64,000 nt of DNA. It comes from an uncultured Eubacteriales bacterium (GTDB taxonomy: Bacteria > Bacillota > Clostridia > Oscillospirales > Acutalibacteraceae). Under the pieces are notes generated by a model that saw nothing but the letters and a program-made list of their open reading frames with translations, was not told the origin of the DNA and ran no database searches. This document shows positions 1 to 7,478 of this stretch, in pieces. Each line of letters opens with the position of its first letter. Position 1 is the first letter of the stretch. Both the position numbers and the translations under genes were made by a program. The stretch spans positions 1-64,000 of the forward strand of contig OMYO01000003.1 of assembly GCA_900315285.1 (NCBI GenBank). Reading direction: 5' to 3'.

Positions 1-169
1 CATGTCCCACTGGTCTTTCGTGCTGATGGGGCTGCATCTGGGCATGCACATCCCGGCGATGACGGCGGGGCTTACGCGGAACGGCAGAAAGAAGAAGGTT
101 GCAGCCGGTATCTTTGCCGGTATCAGCGGTTGTGACATCATTGCCAGTATCCTCTGTGGCGGCAGTTGA
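1..169 (+). CDS. DUF4405-like membrane protein, C-terminal fragment (5' end outside window)
   Basis: The reading frame from base 2 gives a peptide beginning MSHWSFVLMGLHLGMH. This resembles the histidine-containing transmembrane motif (WxFVLMxLHLGxH) near the middle of DUF4405 membrane proteins of Clostridia. The family resemblance appears to stop after about 33 residues (near base 105). The remaining residues up to the TGA at 167-169 look like antisense of the histidine kinase gene on the other strand. The fragment is therefore probably a truncated gene or one side of a junction. The function of DUF4405 is not firmly known. Seen: motif and stop codon. Inferred: family and truncation. Confidence 0.4.
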   Translation, partial: MSHWSFVLMGLHLGMHIPAMTAGLTRNGRKKKVAAGIFAGISGCDIIASILCGGS

Positions 170-382
170 AGCATTGTTTTTAGCGGCTTCCGGATCCGGA
201 GAACCCGGAATGGCATCAGGGAAAGAACCATTGTTATCCGCCAGTATGTTCAGAACCTGATCCGCATCTGTTACGATCTTTCGGTAATTCAGCACATTGA
301 TAGCACCGACGAGAACAAACAGGACGAGGACAACAGCGAGCATGGCGGACAGAATAAATTTTTTACGCAATTTTCGGATCAT
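1..382 (-). CDS. Sensor histidine kinase, N-terminal part only (runs off the left edge)
   Basis: An open frame starts with ATG at 382 and runs to base 1 without a stop. It begins with a basic stretch and one transmembrane segment (about residues 9-30), then a short extracytoplasmic stretch containing ILADNNGSFP. This is the layout at the start of sensor kinases in Clostridia. It lies 91 bases downstream of the response regulator gene on the same strand, so it is the expected partner. After about residue 90 the translation becomes Arg/His/Pro-rich and no longer looks like a sensor domain. That change coincides with the DUF4405-like frame on the opposite strand. No HAMP, HisKA or ATPase domain lies in the window. 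The gene may be broken, or the sequence may contain a junction near bases 95-130. Confidence 0.6.
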   Translation of the reverse strand, partial: MIRKLRKKFILSAMLAVVLVLFVLVGAINVLNYRKIVTDADQVLNILADNNGSFPDAIPGSPDPEAAKNNASTAATEDTGNDVTTADTGKDTGCNLLLSAVPRKPRRHRRDVHAQMQPHQHERPVGH

Positions 383-473
383 GCAGGGCTCCTTACGATA
401 TTTCCGGTGATTTTCAGATAACAGCAGACAAATCTGCTGCCGATCAGATGGCAGCCAAACAGTCAGTGTCTGG

Positions 474-1148
474 TTATTCAGTGACTTCGAGAGAGTAGCC
501 TGCGTTTCTGGCGGCACGGATAGCCACATTGGCCTGCAATGCGTTGAGTTTCTTCCTTAAATAGGAGATATAGACCCAGACCACATTGATCTCTGACTCC
601 GTGTCATAGCCCCAAATTTTCTCAAAGAGCTGGTCTGTAGAGATGACCCGGGTCGGGTTCAGCAGGAACGTCTCCATGAGCTGGAATTCCTTGTTGTTGA
701 GGTTCGTGGAACCGTCTGGCCCGGTCAACAGGAATCCCGCGCGATCCAGCTTCACATCCGCAAAGTTCAGTTCACTGTCCGACAGTTCCGGCTGTCTCCG
801 GGTCATGGCCCGGATGCGCGCCAGCAGTTCCCGGGAGGCAAACGGCTTTGTCAGGTAGTCGTCAGCACCGGCGTCCAGGCCCTCCACCCGGTCATCGATC
901 TCGCTTTTGGCCGTGAGCATGAGGACCGGCAAATTCATACCGGCAGCACGGATTTTTCGGAGGACCGTCAGGCCGTCCATCTTCGGCATCATAATATCCA
1001 GGATGGCGCCGTCATAGTCCCCGTTCATGAGGTAATCCAATGCCTCTTCCCCGTCCCCCACGGCGTCCACAGAGTAATGGCTGTGGGTCAGGAGGGCGAC
1101 CAGGGCATCGGACAGCATTTTTTCATCTTCAGCAAGCAGTAATCTCAT
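474..1148 (-). CDS. OmpR/PhoB-family response regulator
   Basis: This 224-residue protein has an N-terminal receiver domain (about 1-115) and a C-terminal winged-helix DNA-binding domain (about 125-220). The acidic pocket EDE is at residues 7-9, the phospho-acceptor is Asp51 in LDIMMP, the switch Thr is Thr78 and the conserved Lys is Lys100 in TKPF. The C-terminal domain carries the WGYDTE and RKKL elements typical of PhoB-like regulators. The ATG overlaps the stop of the upstream small protein gene (ATGA), so the two are probably translationally coupled. A kinase gene begins 91 bases downstream. Phosphorylation by that kinase and control of envelope genes are expected for the family, but the target genes cannot be read from this sequence. 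Confidence 0.95.
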   Translation of the reverse strand: MRLLLAEDEKMLSDALVALLTHSHYSVDAVGDGEEALDYLMNGDYDGAILDIMMPKMDGLTVLRKIRAAGMNLPVLMLTAKSEIDDRVEGLDAGADDYLTKPFASRELLARIRAMTRRQPELSDSELNFADVKLDRAGFLLTGPDGSTNLNNKEFQLMETFLLNPTRVISTDQLFEKIWGYDTESEINVVWVYISYLRKKLNALQANVAIRAARNAGYSLEVTE

Positions 1149-1315
1149 ATCTGTTTTTTTACAATATCGTATTCATTGCCCGGACGATAATAGGGGCAGG
1201 TTTTAAAGCGGCTCATGGCAACTTGGCGGTACTCGTCCTCGTCCATGTCGACACCGCAGTATACTTCATTGTCCTCATCAGTGCAGAGGTTCATGCAGTT
1301 GTCACATTCGTTCAC
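1145..1315 (-). CDS. Small Cys-rich acidic protein (DUF6472-like)
   Basis: This is a 56-residue frame with GTG start at 1315 and TGA at 1147-1145. It opens MNECDNCMNL, continues with CG and an acidic DEDE stretch, and ends CPYYRPGNEYDIVKKQI. The two CxxC/C-type cysteine sites and the CPYYRPG ending resemble small clostridial proteins annotated DUF6472, of unknown function. The cysteines could bind a metal. The start overlaps the DUF975 stop (GTGA) and its stop overlaps the response regulator start (ATGA). It therefore sits inside a tightly coupled operon, which strongly supports it being a real gene despite its length. Confidence 0.8.
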   Translation of the reverse strand: MNECDNCMNLCTDEDNEVYCGVDMDEDEYRQVAMSRFKTCPYYRPGNEYDIVKKQI

Positions 1316-2031
1316 CGGTCCATCGCCCCCTGTCCTGTGATATCGAGGTAAAACACGGTCTTTGCCTGAACCCAGTAGGGGTGCAGGAACAGGAAGCCAA
1401 TGCCGAGTGTCAGCACACTGAGGATGGCCCAGCCCAGGAAGCTCAGTTCCAGGAGGAACAGATCCATTTTGTGGCCACGCATGAGAAGGCGGGACGTATG
1501 CATGGCTTCGGTGGGCTTCATGTCCGGCCGGTCGTGCAGCACAAAAAATGTCATAGAATAGGCGTATCCTGCTATAATTCCCGGAATAACAAAAAGCATG
1601 GAGAACAGGAACACCACGATATCCACAATCACATTTGTGAAAAAAGCATTGGCGAAGTCGTGGAACCGGGAAAACAGGTCATCAATTTTCGCCACATACC
1701 CCAGCTGCAGATTCTTGTTGTACTCCACGAGACCCAGATTCGCGGCACCGCCAAAGATCAGAGAGATAATGGCGAATATCAGCGACACCACCATGACAAA
1801 CTGGACAACAGCCTCCGTCCCATTTCCAAAGGCATGGGTCAGGGACTGGAACACCTGGCTTCTCTGCTGTGGGTCAAACTTCGCCTTCATAGAACTGGCC
1901 GTGGAGACCCCGCTGCTGTAGCTTATAATGGTAGCCCCCATCAGATGGGCGACAAACGTGGTGAGGACCGCTTCGCCCCAGTGCCCATTCAGGCCGGAAC
2001 GGGCGCGCAGCCTGCAATCCGATGCGCTCAA
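1312..2031 (-). CDS. DUF975-family integral membrane protein
   Basis: This 239-residue protein has several hydrophobic segments (about 25-45, 80-100, 130-160, 185-220). It carries the DUF975 hallmarks: a central GxxxxGLxEYNKNL stretch and a late PGIIAGYAYSM helix followed by a charged loop, MKPTEAMHTSRLLMRGHK. The family is found widely in Firmicutes and its molecular role is not established. The start is TTG at 2031, preceded by a good AGGAGG at about 8 bases spacing. It is the first gene of the operon that continues into the Cys-rich protein, response regulator and kinase, so it may be sensed or regulated by that system. Divergent from glmS. Confidence 0.85.
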   Translation of the reverse strand: MSASDCRLRARSGLNGHWGEAVLTTFVAHLMGATIISYSSGVSTASSMKAKFDPQQRSQVFQSLTHAFGNGTEAVVQFVMVVSLIFAIISLIFGGAANLGLVEYNKNLQLGYVAKIDDLFSRFHDFANAFFTNVIVDIVVFLFSMLFVIPGIIAGYAYSMTFFVLHDRPDMKPTEAMHTSRLLMRGHKMDLFLLELSFLGWAILSVLTLGIGFLFLHPYWVQAKTVFYLDITGQGAMDR

Positions 2032-2156
2032 AGCATCCGCCTCCTTTTCTTATTAAAGCGTTCTAAGTTAAACTATACCATAAATGGCATAATAAATATT
2101 TTTGTGCTATGATATGTTATCTTCATTTTCTCAATTGTATTAGGGAGGATAAGCCT

Positions 2157-3986
2157 ATGTGCGGAATCATCGGCTATAACGGAACATCCGACGTCGCCCC
2201 GCTCCTTCTCGACGGTCTCGAAAAGCTCGAGTACCGGGGTTATGACTCGGCAGGAATTGCCGTCCTCGAGGATGGGCAAATCGACATTGTGAAGTCCAAG
2301 GGCAAGATCTCCAGCCTCCGGGAGAAGATCTCCAAGACCCATGCTCCTAAGGGAGATATCGGCATTGGCCACACCCGCTGGGCAACCCACGGCGAGCCCA
2401 GTGACGAGAACGCCCATCCGCACTACAGTGCATCCCGGCGCTTCGCGGTGGTCCACAATGGCATCATTGAGAATTTTGCCACCCTGAAGGCGGACCTCCA
2501 GAAAAAAGGCTATGTTTTCCACAGTGACACCGACACAGAAGTTGTCGCCATGCTGCTGGACGAAAACGACAACGGCAACTTCTTTGAGACCGTTCTGAAA
2601 ACTGTAAAAATGCTTCAGGGCTCCTACGCCCTCGGTATTCTCGACGCCAATGACCCGGACACACTCATCGCTGTCAAACGCTCCAGCCCCCTCATTGTGG
2701 CCGTCAGCCCGGAGGGCAACTACATTGCCTCTGACATTACCGCTGTCCTGAACCACACCCGGGAAATGTACAAGATGAACGACGGTGAACTCGCTGTCAT
2801 CAAGCCGGACGGCGTCACTTTCTTCAATGAGGACGGAGACCCCATCCTCAAGGAACTCCAGCATGTGGACTGGGACGTCCACGCCGCAGAAAAGGGCGGC
2901 TACGAGCACTTCATGATGAAGGAAATCAAGGAGCAGCCCGACGCCCTGCGCAAGACCCTCTCCCCCAGAATTACTGAGGATAACAAGATCAAGCTGGACG
3001 ACATTGAACTCACCGATGAGCAGATCAAAGGCTTTGACCGCATCTATATCGTCGGCTGCGGCTCCGCCTACCACGTGGGCGTTGTCGGAAAATATGTCAT
3101 TGAGCAGCTGGCGCGCATCCCCGTCGAGGTGGACATTGCCTCGGAGTTCCGCTACCGCTACCCTCTCGTAAACGAAAAAACTCTGACCATCATCATCAGC
3201 CAGAGCGGCGAGACCGCCGACACGTTAGAGGCTCTGCGTGAGGCAAAACGTGCAGGCTCCCGTACATTGGCCATTGTCAATGTGGTCGGAAGCTCCATCG
3301 CCAGTGAGGCGGATGATGTCCTGTATACCTGGGCCGGACCCGAAATTTCGGTCGCCACAACAAAGGCCTACAGCACCCAGCTCTCCCTCATGTATCTGCT
3401 GGCCATCCGCTTTGCCCTTGCCAAGGGATCCATCACAGAGAGCTATTCGCAGGAACTGCTCACCGAGCTCCAGACTATTCCGGACAAGGTGGAGGAAATC
3501 TTCAAGCTGGAGCCGCAGATTGAGCGGGTCGCTGAGACGTATACCTACCTTCACCACGCCTACTTCATCGGTCGAAATTTGGACTACGCTGTCGCCTTGG
3601 AGGCTTCGCTGAAACTGAAGGAAATCAGTTACATCCACTCGGAGGCCTACGCCGCCGGTGAGCTGAAACACGGCACCATCTCCCTCATTGAGCCCGGCAC
3701 CTCCGTCATTGCACTCTGTTGCTGTGAACGCCTTGTTGACAAGACCGTCAGCAATGCGAAGGAAGTCCTTGCCCGCGGCGCCCAGGTCTTCGCTGTCGCC
3801 AACGAGGGTAATGAGAGCGTGGGCAATATCTGCGACCACGCCATCTACCTGCCAAAGACCAACCCGCTGTTCCAGCCCTCCATTGAGGTCGTCCCGCTCC
3901 AGCTCCTCGGCTACTATACCGCCAAGGCGCGCAAGTGCGACATCGACAAGCCACGGAACTTGGCAAAGAGCGTTACGGTAGAATAA
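2157..3986 (+). CDS. glmS: Glutamine--fructose-6-phosphate aminotransferase (isomerising)
   Basis: GlmS makes glucosamine-6-phosphate from fructose-6-phosphate and glutamine, the first step towards UDP-GlcNAc for peptidoglycan. The 609-residue protein begins MCGIIGY, giving the N-terminal nucleophile Cys after Met removal, and so fixes the start at 2157 (preceded by GGGAGG). A class II glutamine amidotransferase domain spans about 1-230 (HTRWATHG motif). Two SIS sugar-isomerase domains follow, with CGSAYH, SQSGET and a DxPRNLAKSVTVE C-terminus. Length and end are typical. The 125-base gap upstream is AT-rich, with a possible -10 TATGAT at 2108-2113. I see no glmS ribozyme, which would need more room. 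A strong terminator follows directly. Confidence 0.98.
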   Translation: MCGIIGYNGTSDVAPLLLDGLEKLEYRGYDSAGIAVLEDGQIDIVKSKGKISSLREKISKTHAPKGDIGIGHTRWATHGEPSDENAHPHYSASRRFAVVHNGIIENFATLKADLQKKGYVFHSDTDTEVVAMLLDENDNGNFFETVLKTVKMLQGSYALGILDANDPDTLIAVKRSSPLIVAVSPEGNYIASDITAVLNHTREMYKMNDGELAVIKPDGVTFFNEDGDPILKELQHVDWDVHAAEKGGYEHFMMKEIKEQPDALRKTLSPRITEDNKIKLDDIELTDEQIKGFDRIYIVGCGSAYHVGVVGKYVIEQLARIPVEVDIASEFRYRYPLVNEKTLTIIISQSGETADTLEALREAKRAGSRTLAIVNVVGSSIASEADDVLYTWAGPEISVATTKAYSTQLSLMYLLAIRFALAKGSITESYSQELLTELQTIPDKVEEIFKLEPQIERVAETYTYLHHAYFIGRNLDYAVALEASLKLKEISYIHSEAYAAGELKHGTISLIEPGTSVIALCCCERLVDKTVSNAKEVLARGAQVFAVANEGNESVGNICDHAIYLPKTNPLFQPSIEVVPLQLLGYYTAKARKCDIDKPRNLAKSVTVE

Positions 3987-3998
3987 GAATAAAATTTT

Positions 3999-4053
3999 AA
4001 GGACTGTACCAAAATGGTGAATTTCCATGGCTGGTACAGTCCTTTTTCTTTTT
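3999..4053. terminator. Intrinsic terminator after glmS, probably bidirectional
   Basis: A perfect 12-base inverted repeat (AAGGACTGTACC at 3999-4010 with GGTACAGTCCTT at 4033-4044) is followed by a T-rich run on the plus strand. It lies between the convergent glmS and MATE genes. The A/T-rich sequence before it on the plus strand could also serve the minus strand. Confidence 0.9.
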
Positions 4054-4054
4054 C

Positions 4055-5428
4055 TCAGCTCTTCATTGGAACCAGGATTTTCCGGTCGATCCGTTTTTTC
4101 AGGAGCACCGCAACAAGCGCCGCAAGGCACTCCGCAACCGGGAAGGCGACCCAGACCCATGTTGCCGGGTTTCCGGTTCTCGTCAGAGCCCATGCAGCGG
4201 GCAAGAGCAGAACGGCAAAGCGGAGCAACGAGACAATGAGCGAGTAGAGTCCGTTGCCAAGGGCCTGAAAATAGCCCTGGATAATGGTGTTGTAGCCGGA
4301 AAACAGCCATCCGGCCGCCATGATTCGCAGTGCGACCGCCGCAATTTTCTGCGTCTCCGGGGCAAGGGAAAACATTCCAACGATCTGGGGCGATGCAGCG
4401 AAGAACAAAACCATTCCAGCCGCCATAATAATGGAGCAGTCCGTCATACCCCAGTGGAGGCCTCCGCGGATACGGTCCTTCCGCTTCGCGCCGTAACTGT
4501 AGCCAATGATGGGGATACATGCATTGTTGAGACCAAAGGACGGCATGAACACAAAGTTCTGCAGCTTATATACAATGCCGAATGCCGTGATGGCTGCGGC
4601 AGAGACAACTCCCAGAATAAGATTCATAATGTAGGTCATGACCGAAGTCAGCCCGCTCATGATGATGGCGGGTACGCCGATGCGGTACATTTCCCGCAGC
4701 AGCTTCCCATCTGGCCGAAGATACCGGATGCCCTTTGACAGGTCCGGCGTCCGGGCGAAGAAACAGACAAGGCCGACAATCATGGAAATAAACTGGCCCA
4801 GAACAGTTGCCACGGCAGCACCGGTGACACCCATTTTTGGCACACCGTACCCAAAGATAAATACCGGGTCCAGAATAATGTTGCTCACAGCACCCGCTGC
4901 CTGGGCATACATGGCATAACGGGTTCGCCCGGTGGCCTGAAGAATTTTTTCAAAGGCGAAATAGAGCATGGACCCAAAGCTGATCAGCGTGACAATTTGG
5001 AGATAATGGATGCCATAAGAGAGCACGACCGGATCCTGGGTCTGGGATGCTATGAAAGCCTTACCAAACAGTCCACCGAGCAGCATGATACAGAGACAGA
5101 TCATAGCCTCTGCAAAGATGCCATTTCCGGCAACATGGCTTGCCTTTTCCCGGTCTCCTGCACCGAGTGCACGGCTCAGGATGGCATTCATGCCGACACC
5201 GGTCCCCACATTCAGCGCAATCATCAGCATTTGCACCGGGAAAGCCAGGGTCAGAGCCGCAACTGCCTTATCCCCCGCACCGGCAATATTCGGGTCAACA
5301 ATCCGGCTGACGAAGAAGCTGTCCACCACGTTGTACAGGGCCTGGATTGTCATAGAGATCATGAGTGGCCATGCCATGCTGATGACCAGTTTTCCCATGG
5401 ACTCTGTGCCCATTCTATTTTGTTCCAT
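4055..5428 (-). CDS. MATE-family multidrug/cation antiporter
   Basis: This 457-residue polytopic membrane protein has about 12 hydrophobic segments in two halves. The first half carries LVISMAWPLMISMTIQALYNVVDSFF-type residues after the short N-terminal leader (residues about 13-40), the typical MATE opening. It also has GVGMNAILSRALGAGDREKA, the conserved Gly/Arg/Ala-Gly-Asp cluster. MATE proteins export drugs or metabolites in exchange for Na+ or H+; the substrate cannot be told here. The ATG at 5428 is preceded by GGAGGT at 8 bases. It follows the HD-domain gene by 18 bases on the same strand, so co-transcription is likely. It ends at the shared terminator with glmS. Confidence 0.93.
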   Translation of the reverse strand: MEQNRMGTESMGKLVISMAWPLMISMTIQALYNVVDSFFVSRIVDPNIAGAGDKAVAALTLAFPVQMLMIALNVGTGVGMNAILSRALGAGDREKASHVAGNGIFAEAMICLCIMLLGGLFGKAFIASQTQDPVVLSYGIHYLQIVTLISFGSMLYFAFEKILQATGRTRYAMYAQAAGAVSNIILDPVFIFGYGVPKMGVTGAAVATVLGQFISMIVGLVCFFARTPDLSKGIRYLRPDGKLLREMYRIGVPAIIMSGLTSVMTYIMNLILGVVSAAAITAFGIVYKLQNFVFMPSFGLNNACIPIIGYSYGAKRKDRIRGGLHWGMTDCSIIMAAGMVLFFAASPQIVGMFSLAPETQKIAAVALRIMAAGWLFSGYNTIIQGYFQALGNGLYSLIVSLLRFAVLLLPAAWALTRTGNPATWVWVAFPVAECLAALVAVLLKKRIDRKILVPMKS

Positions 5429-5446
5429 GTAATTGACCTCCGCGCG

Positions 5447-6031
5447 TCAGGACAGCTGGTCCAGCGTCATGGAATAACTCGGGAGGAATTCCCGGAGGAA
5501 TATTTCCACCGGTTCAAAATTCAGACGGTGGATGGCCGCCTCTGTGGACTCCTTGGCCTTCTCAAACTCTTTGTTTCCGGCCTTCTCCTCTTCAATACAC
5601 TTGATGAGCGCACTGAGTTTGTCCGCCGCTTTGACCAGCACCTTCATCTCCGGCTCTTTTTCCTCGTATTCCAGAATGGGGGCATAGTCTCCGCGGAGAT
5701 CCTCCGGCAGCATTTGGAGCAATTTGTCCGTTGCGTGTTTCTCAACGTCGGCATAGGCGCCCCGTATCTCCGGATTATAATATTTGACCGGAGTGGGCAT
5801 GTCGCCGGTCAGAATTTCTGCGCTGTCATGAAAAAGACCGAGTACAGCAGCATGCTCCGGGTCATAGTCCATTCCGCACCGCTCGTTGGCAATATGGGCA
5901 AGGGCATGGGCCAGAACCGCAACTTCGAAGGAGTGCTGGGAGAGAGGCTCCCGCTCCATGTTGCGCATGAGCGCCCAGCGGTCAATATATTTCATACGTG
6001 CCATCATGGCAAAAAACTGCGTATCATTCAT
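5447..6031 (-). CDS. HD-domain 5'-deoxynucleotidase, YfbR-like
   Basis: The start at 6031 gives a 194-residue protein opening MNDTQFFAMMARMKYIDRWALMRN, as in YfbR proteins (residues 1-24 match the family's FxxxxARMKYIxRWxLMRN pattern). Metal-binding residues of the HD fold are visible in SQHSFEVA, then LFHDSAEILTGDMPTPVKY. YfbR removes phosphate from deoxyribonucleoside 5'-monophosphates in the cytoplasm. A longer upstream in-frame start at 6091 exists but would read through the terminator hairpin, so it is rejected. It is separated from the preceding small membrane gene by that terminator and is followed closely by the MATE gene. Confidence 0.88.
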   Translation of the reverse strand: MNDTQFFAMMARMKYIDRWALMRNMEREPLSQHSFEVAVLAHALAHIANERCGMDYDPEHAAVLGLFHDSAEILTGDMPTPVKYYNPEIRGAYADVEKHATDKLLQMLPEDLRGDYAPILEYEEKEPEMKVLVKAADKLSALIKCIEEEKAGNKEFEKAKESTEAAIHRLNFEPVEIFLREFLPSYSMTLDQLS

Positions 6032-6046
6032 GGGAGAATAACCTTT

Positions 6047-6089
6047 CCGAAAAACAAAGAGCCCGGGGAAGCTTTCGCTCCACGGGCCC
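6047..6089 (-). terminator. Intrinsic terminator between the small membrane gene and the HD gene
   Basis: On the minus strand, GGGCCCGTGGAG pairs with CTTCCCCGGGCTC around a CGAAAG-type loop (one mismatch and wobbles). TTTGTTTTTC follows. It ends transcription from the 6116-6355 gene. Confidence 0.85.
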
Positions 6090-6115
6090 ATGGAATTCTA
6101 ATTCGTGTAATAACC

Positions 6116-6355
6116 TTATTTGTTCTTCTTGAACTTCTCAAAAAGACTCTTCTTCTCTTTCTTCGGCTTCGGAGGCTGTACCGAAGAGGGAGCAATAGGA
6201 ACACCGGCGTCGTCGATCATTTTGCCGGCGCGGTCATAGGTCATGGAGCGGCCGGTATACAAGAAAACAATGCCGAGGAAAGCGAAAATAACGCCACCCA
6301 TCAGAACACTGCTGCCGATGACCATAAGGATGAAAAAGAATGTGGCAGTGAGCAT
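6116..6355 (-). CDS. Small membrane protein of unknown function
   Basis: This 79-residue protein starts at ATG 6355 behind a clear AGAGAGGAAGG ribosome site. Two closely spaced hydrophobic segments fill about residues 2-35 (FFFILMVIGSSVLMGGVIF). A Tyr/Arg/Lys-containing loop follows, then a strongly basic tail (PPKPKKEKKSLFEKFKKNK) that is probably cytoplasmic. I do not recognise a named family. It stands alone, divergent from the FHA operon, with its own terminator downstream. An upstream in-frame start at 6457 exists but has no supporting ribosome site. Confidence 0.7.
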   Translation of the reverse strand: MLTATFFFILMVIGSSVLMGGVIFAFLGIVFLYTGRSMTYDRAGKMIDDAGVPIAPSSVQPPKPKKEKKSLFEKFKKNK

Positions 6356-6563
6356 AGAATACCTTCCTCTCTCCAAAAGCGGGTTGTCTACTAGTAGTTT
6401 TAGTTTAGCAGAACAAAGTAAAAAATGCAAGGTGTTCGCCTGCGTTCCGTCAAACATCGTTAAAAAACTAGGATTTTCAGCGGTTCTATGCTATCATGCT
6501 TTCAGTATTGTTTATACATATTTATAGAGAAAAGAACGAGGAAATAAAAAGTGAGGTGAGATC

Positions 6564-7400
6564 ATGTCACTTACCCTCATTACGGCCATTGGGCGCTGGC
6601 TTCTCCCGGTGCTCGCAACAGTTCTCATGGTTATCTGCGGCATTGTCCTTGTCCGCGGGAACCGTAAGACCGGTGTCATCGGATACGTTATCAACGCATC
6701 TACCGGCGACACCATGCCGCTCGAGTCCTATGAGACCTCCATTGGCCGAAGCAAGCACTGTGACATTATTCTCAATTACAATACGGTCTCCCGTTTCCAC
6801 GCCGTCATTGCCAGACGAGGCGGAAAATGGATCCTGTTTGACACCAACTCCAAGACCGGCTCCTATGTCAATAAGACAAGAGTACTGGATAAAAAATATT
6901 TGGAGAACGGTGACACTCTGGTTTTTGGAAATGCCATCTTCAAGTTCTACGAGCAGCTTCCCACGGAAGCGGAAGCCCAAGAAGAAATGCGCCGTATGAG
7001 CTACAGTACTTTGAACCCGGAAAACACAAAATTCCAGGAGAAGAGTGCTGCAGACCGTCCCATTCGAAAGCGTTCCGCCGGCACCCCGTTTTCCCGCCGC
7101 GGAAAAACCGGCTGCAACCTGGAAAACTGCATTACCGGCGAAATCATGTCCATTGATGATTTGGATTCTATCCTCATTGGCCGGGCCCCTGAGGCACAAA
7201 TCCGAATCCAGAATGAATCCGTCTCCCCCTACCATGCCATGGTGACAAAGAATAGCAATGGAAGATGGATCCTCGAGGACCTCGGTTCCGCCTCGGGCAC
7301 ACTTCTAAACGGAGTCCCCATCAATCAGGCGACCCCCCTCTATGACAACGACATCATTGAGGTCTGCGGATATACGATCCGCTTCAATGACCCCAACTAA
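6564..7400 (+). CDS. Membrane-anchored protein with two FHA domains
   Basis: This 278-residue protein has an N-terminal transmembrane helix (about 10-30) and two forkhead-associated domains. FHA1 (about 55-128) shows GRS at 61-63 and SRFHA at 76-80. FHA2 (about 188-275) shows GRA at 206-208 and SPYHA at 221-225. FHA domains bind phosphothreonine. FHA2 has Pro-Tyr-His where the classical SxxH is, so its core Ser and His are kept. It is the first gene of an operon with a SEDS protein and a PBP. That suggests phospho-dependent control of septal or lateral wall synthesis, as in the fha-rodA-pbpA clusters of Actinobacteria. No Ser/Thr kinase gene is nearby. Good GAGGTGAG ribosome site. Confidence 0.92.
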   Translation: MSLTLITAIGRWLLPVLATVLMVICGIVLVRGNRKTGVIGYVINASTGDTMPLESYETSIGRSKHCDIILNYNTVSRFHAVIARRGGKWILFDTNSKTGSYVNKTRVLDKKYLENGDTLVFGNAIFKFYEQLPTEAEAQEEMRRMSYSTLNPENTKFQEKSAADRPIRKRSAGTPFSRRGKTGCNLENCITGEIMSIDDLDSILIGRAPEAQIRIQNESVSPYHAMVTKNSNGRWILEDLGSASGTLLNGVPINQATPLYDNDIIEVCGYTIRFNDPN

Positions 7401-7478
7401 AGATATTATCCCAAAACCCTTGGAGCATCCTTTCATGAATTCCCTTAGAAAATCCCTACGAAACGAGGTGGTACGGAA

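Noticed and set aside
2073..3074. Minus-strand open frame of 333 codons over the first half of glmS
   Set aside because: It lies antisense to the unmistakable GlmS amidotransferase domain and shows no motif.
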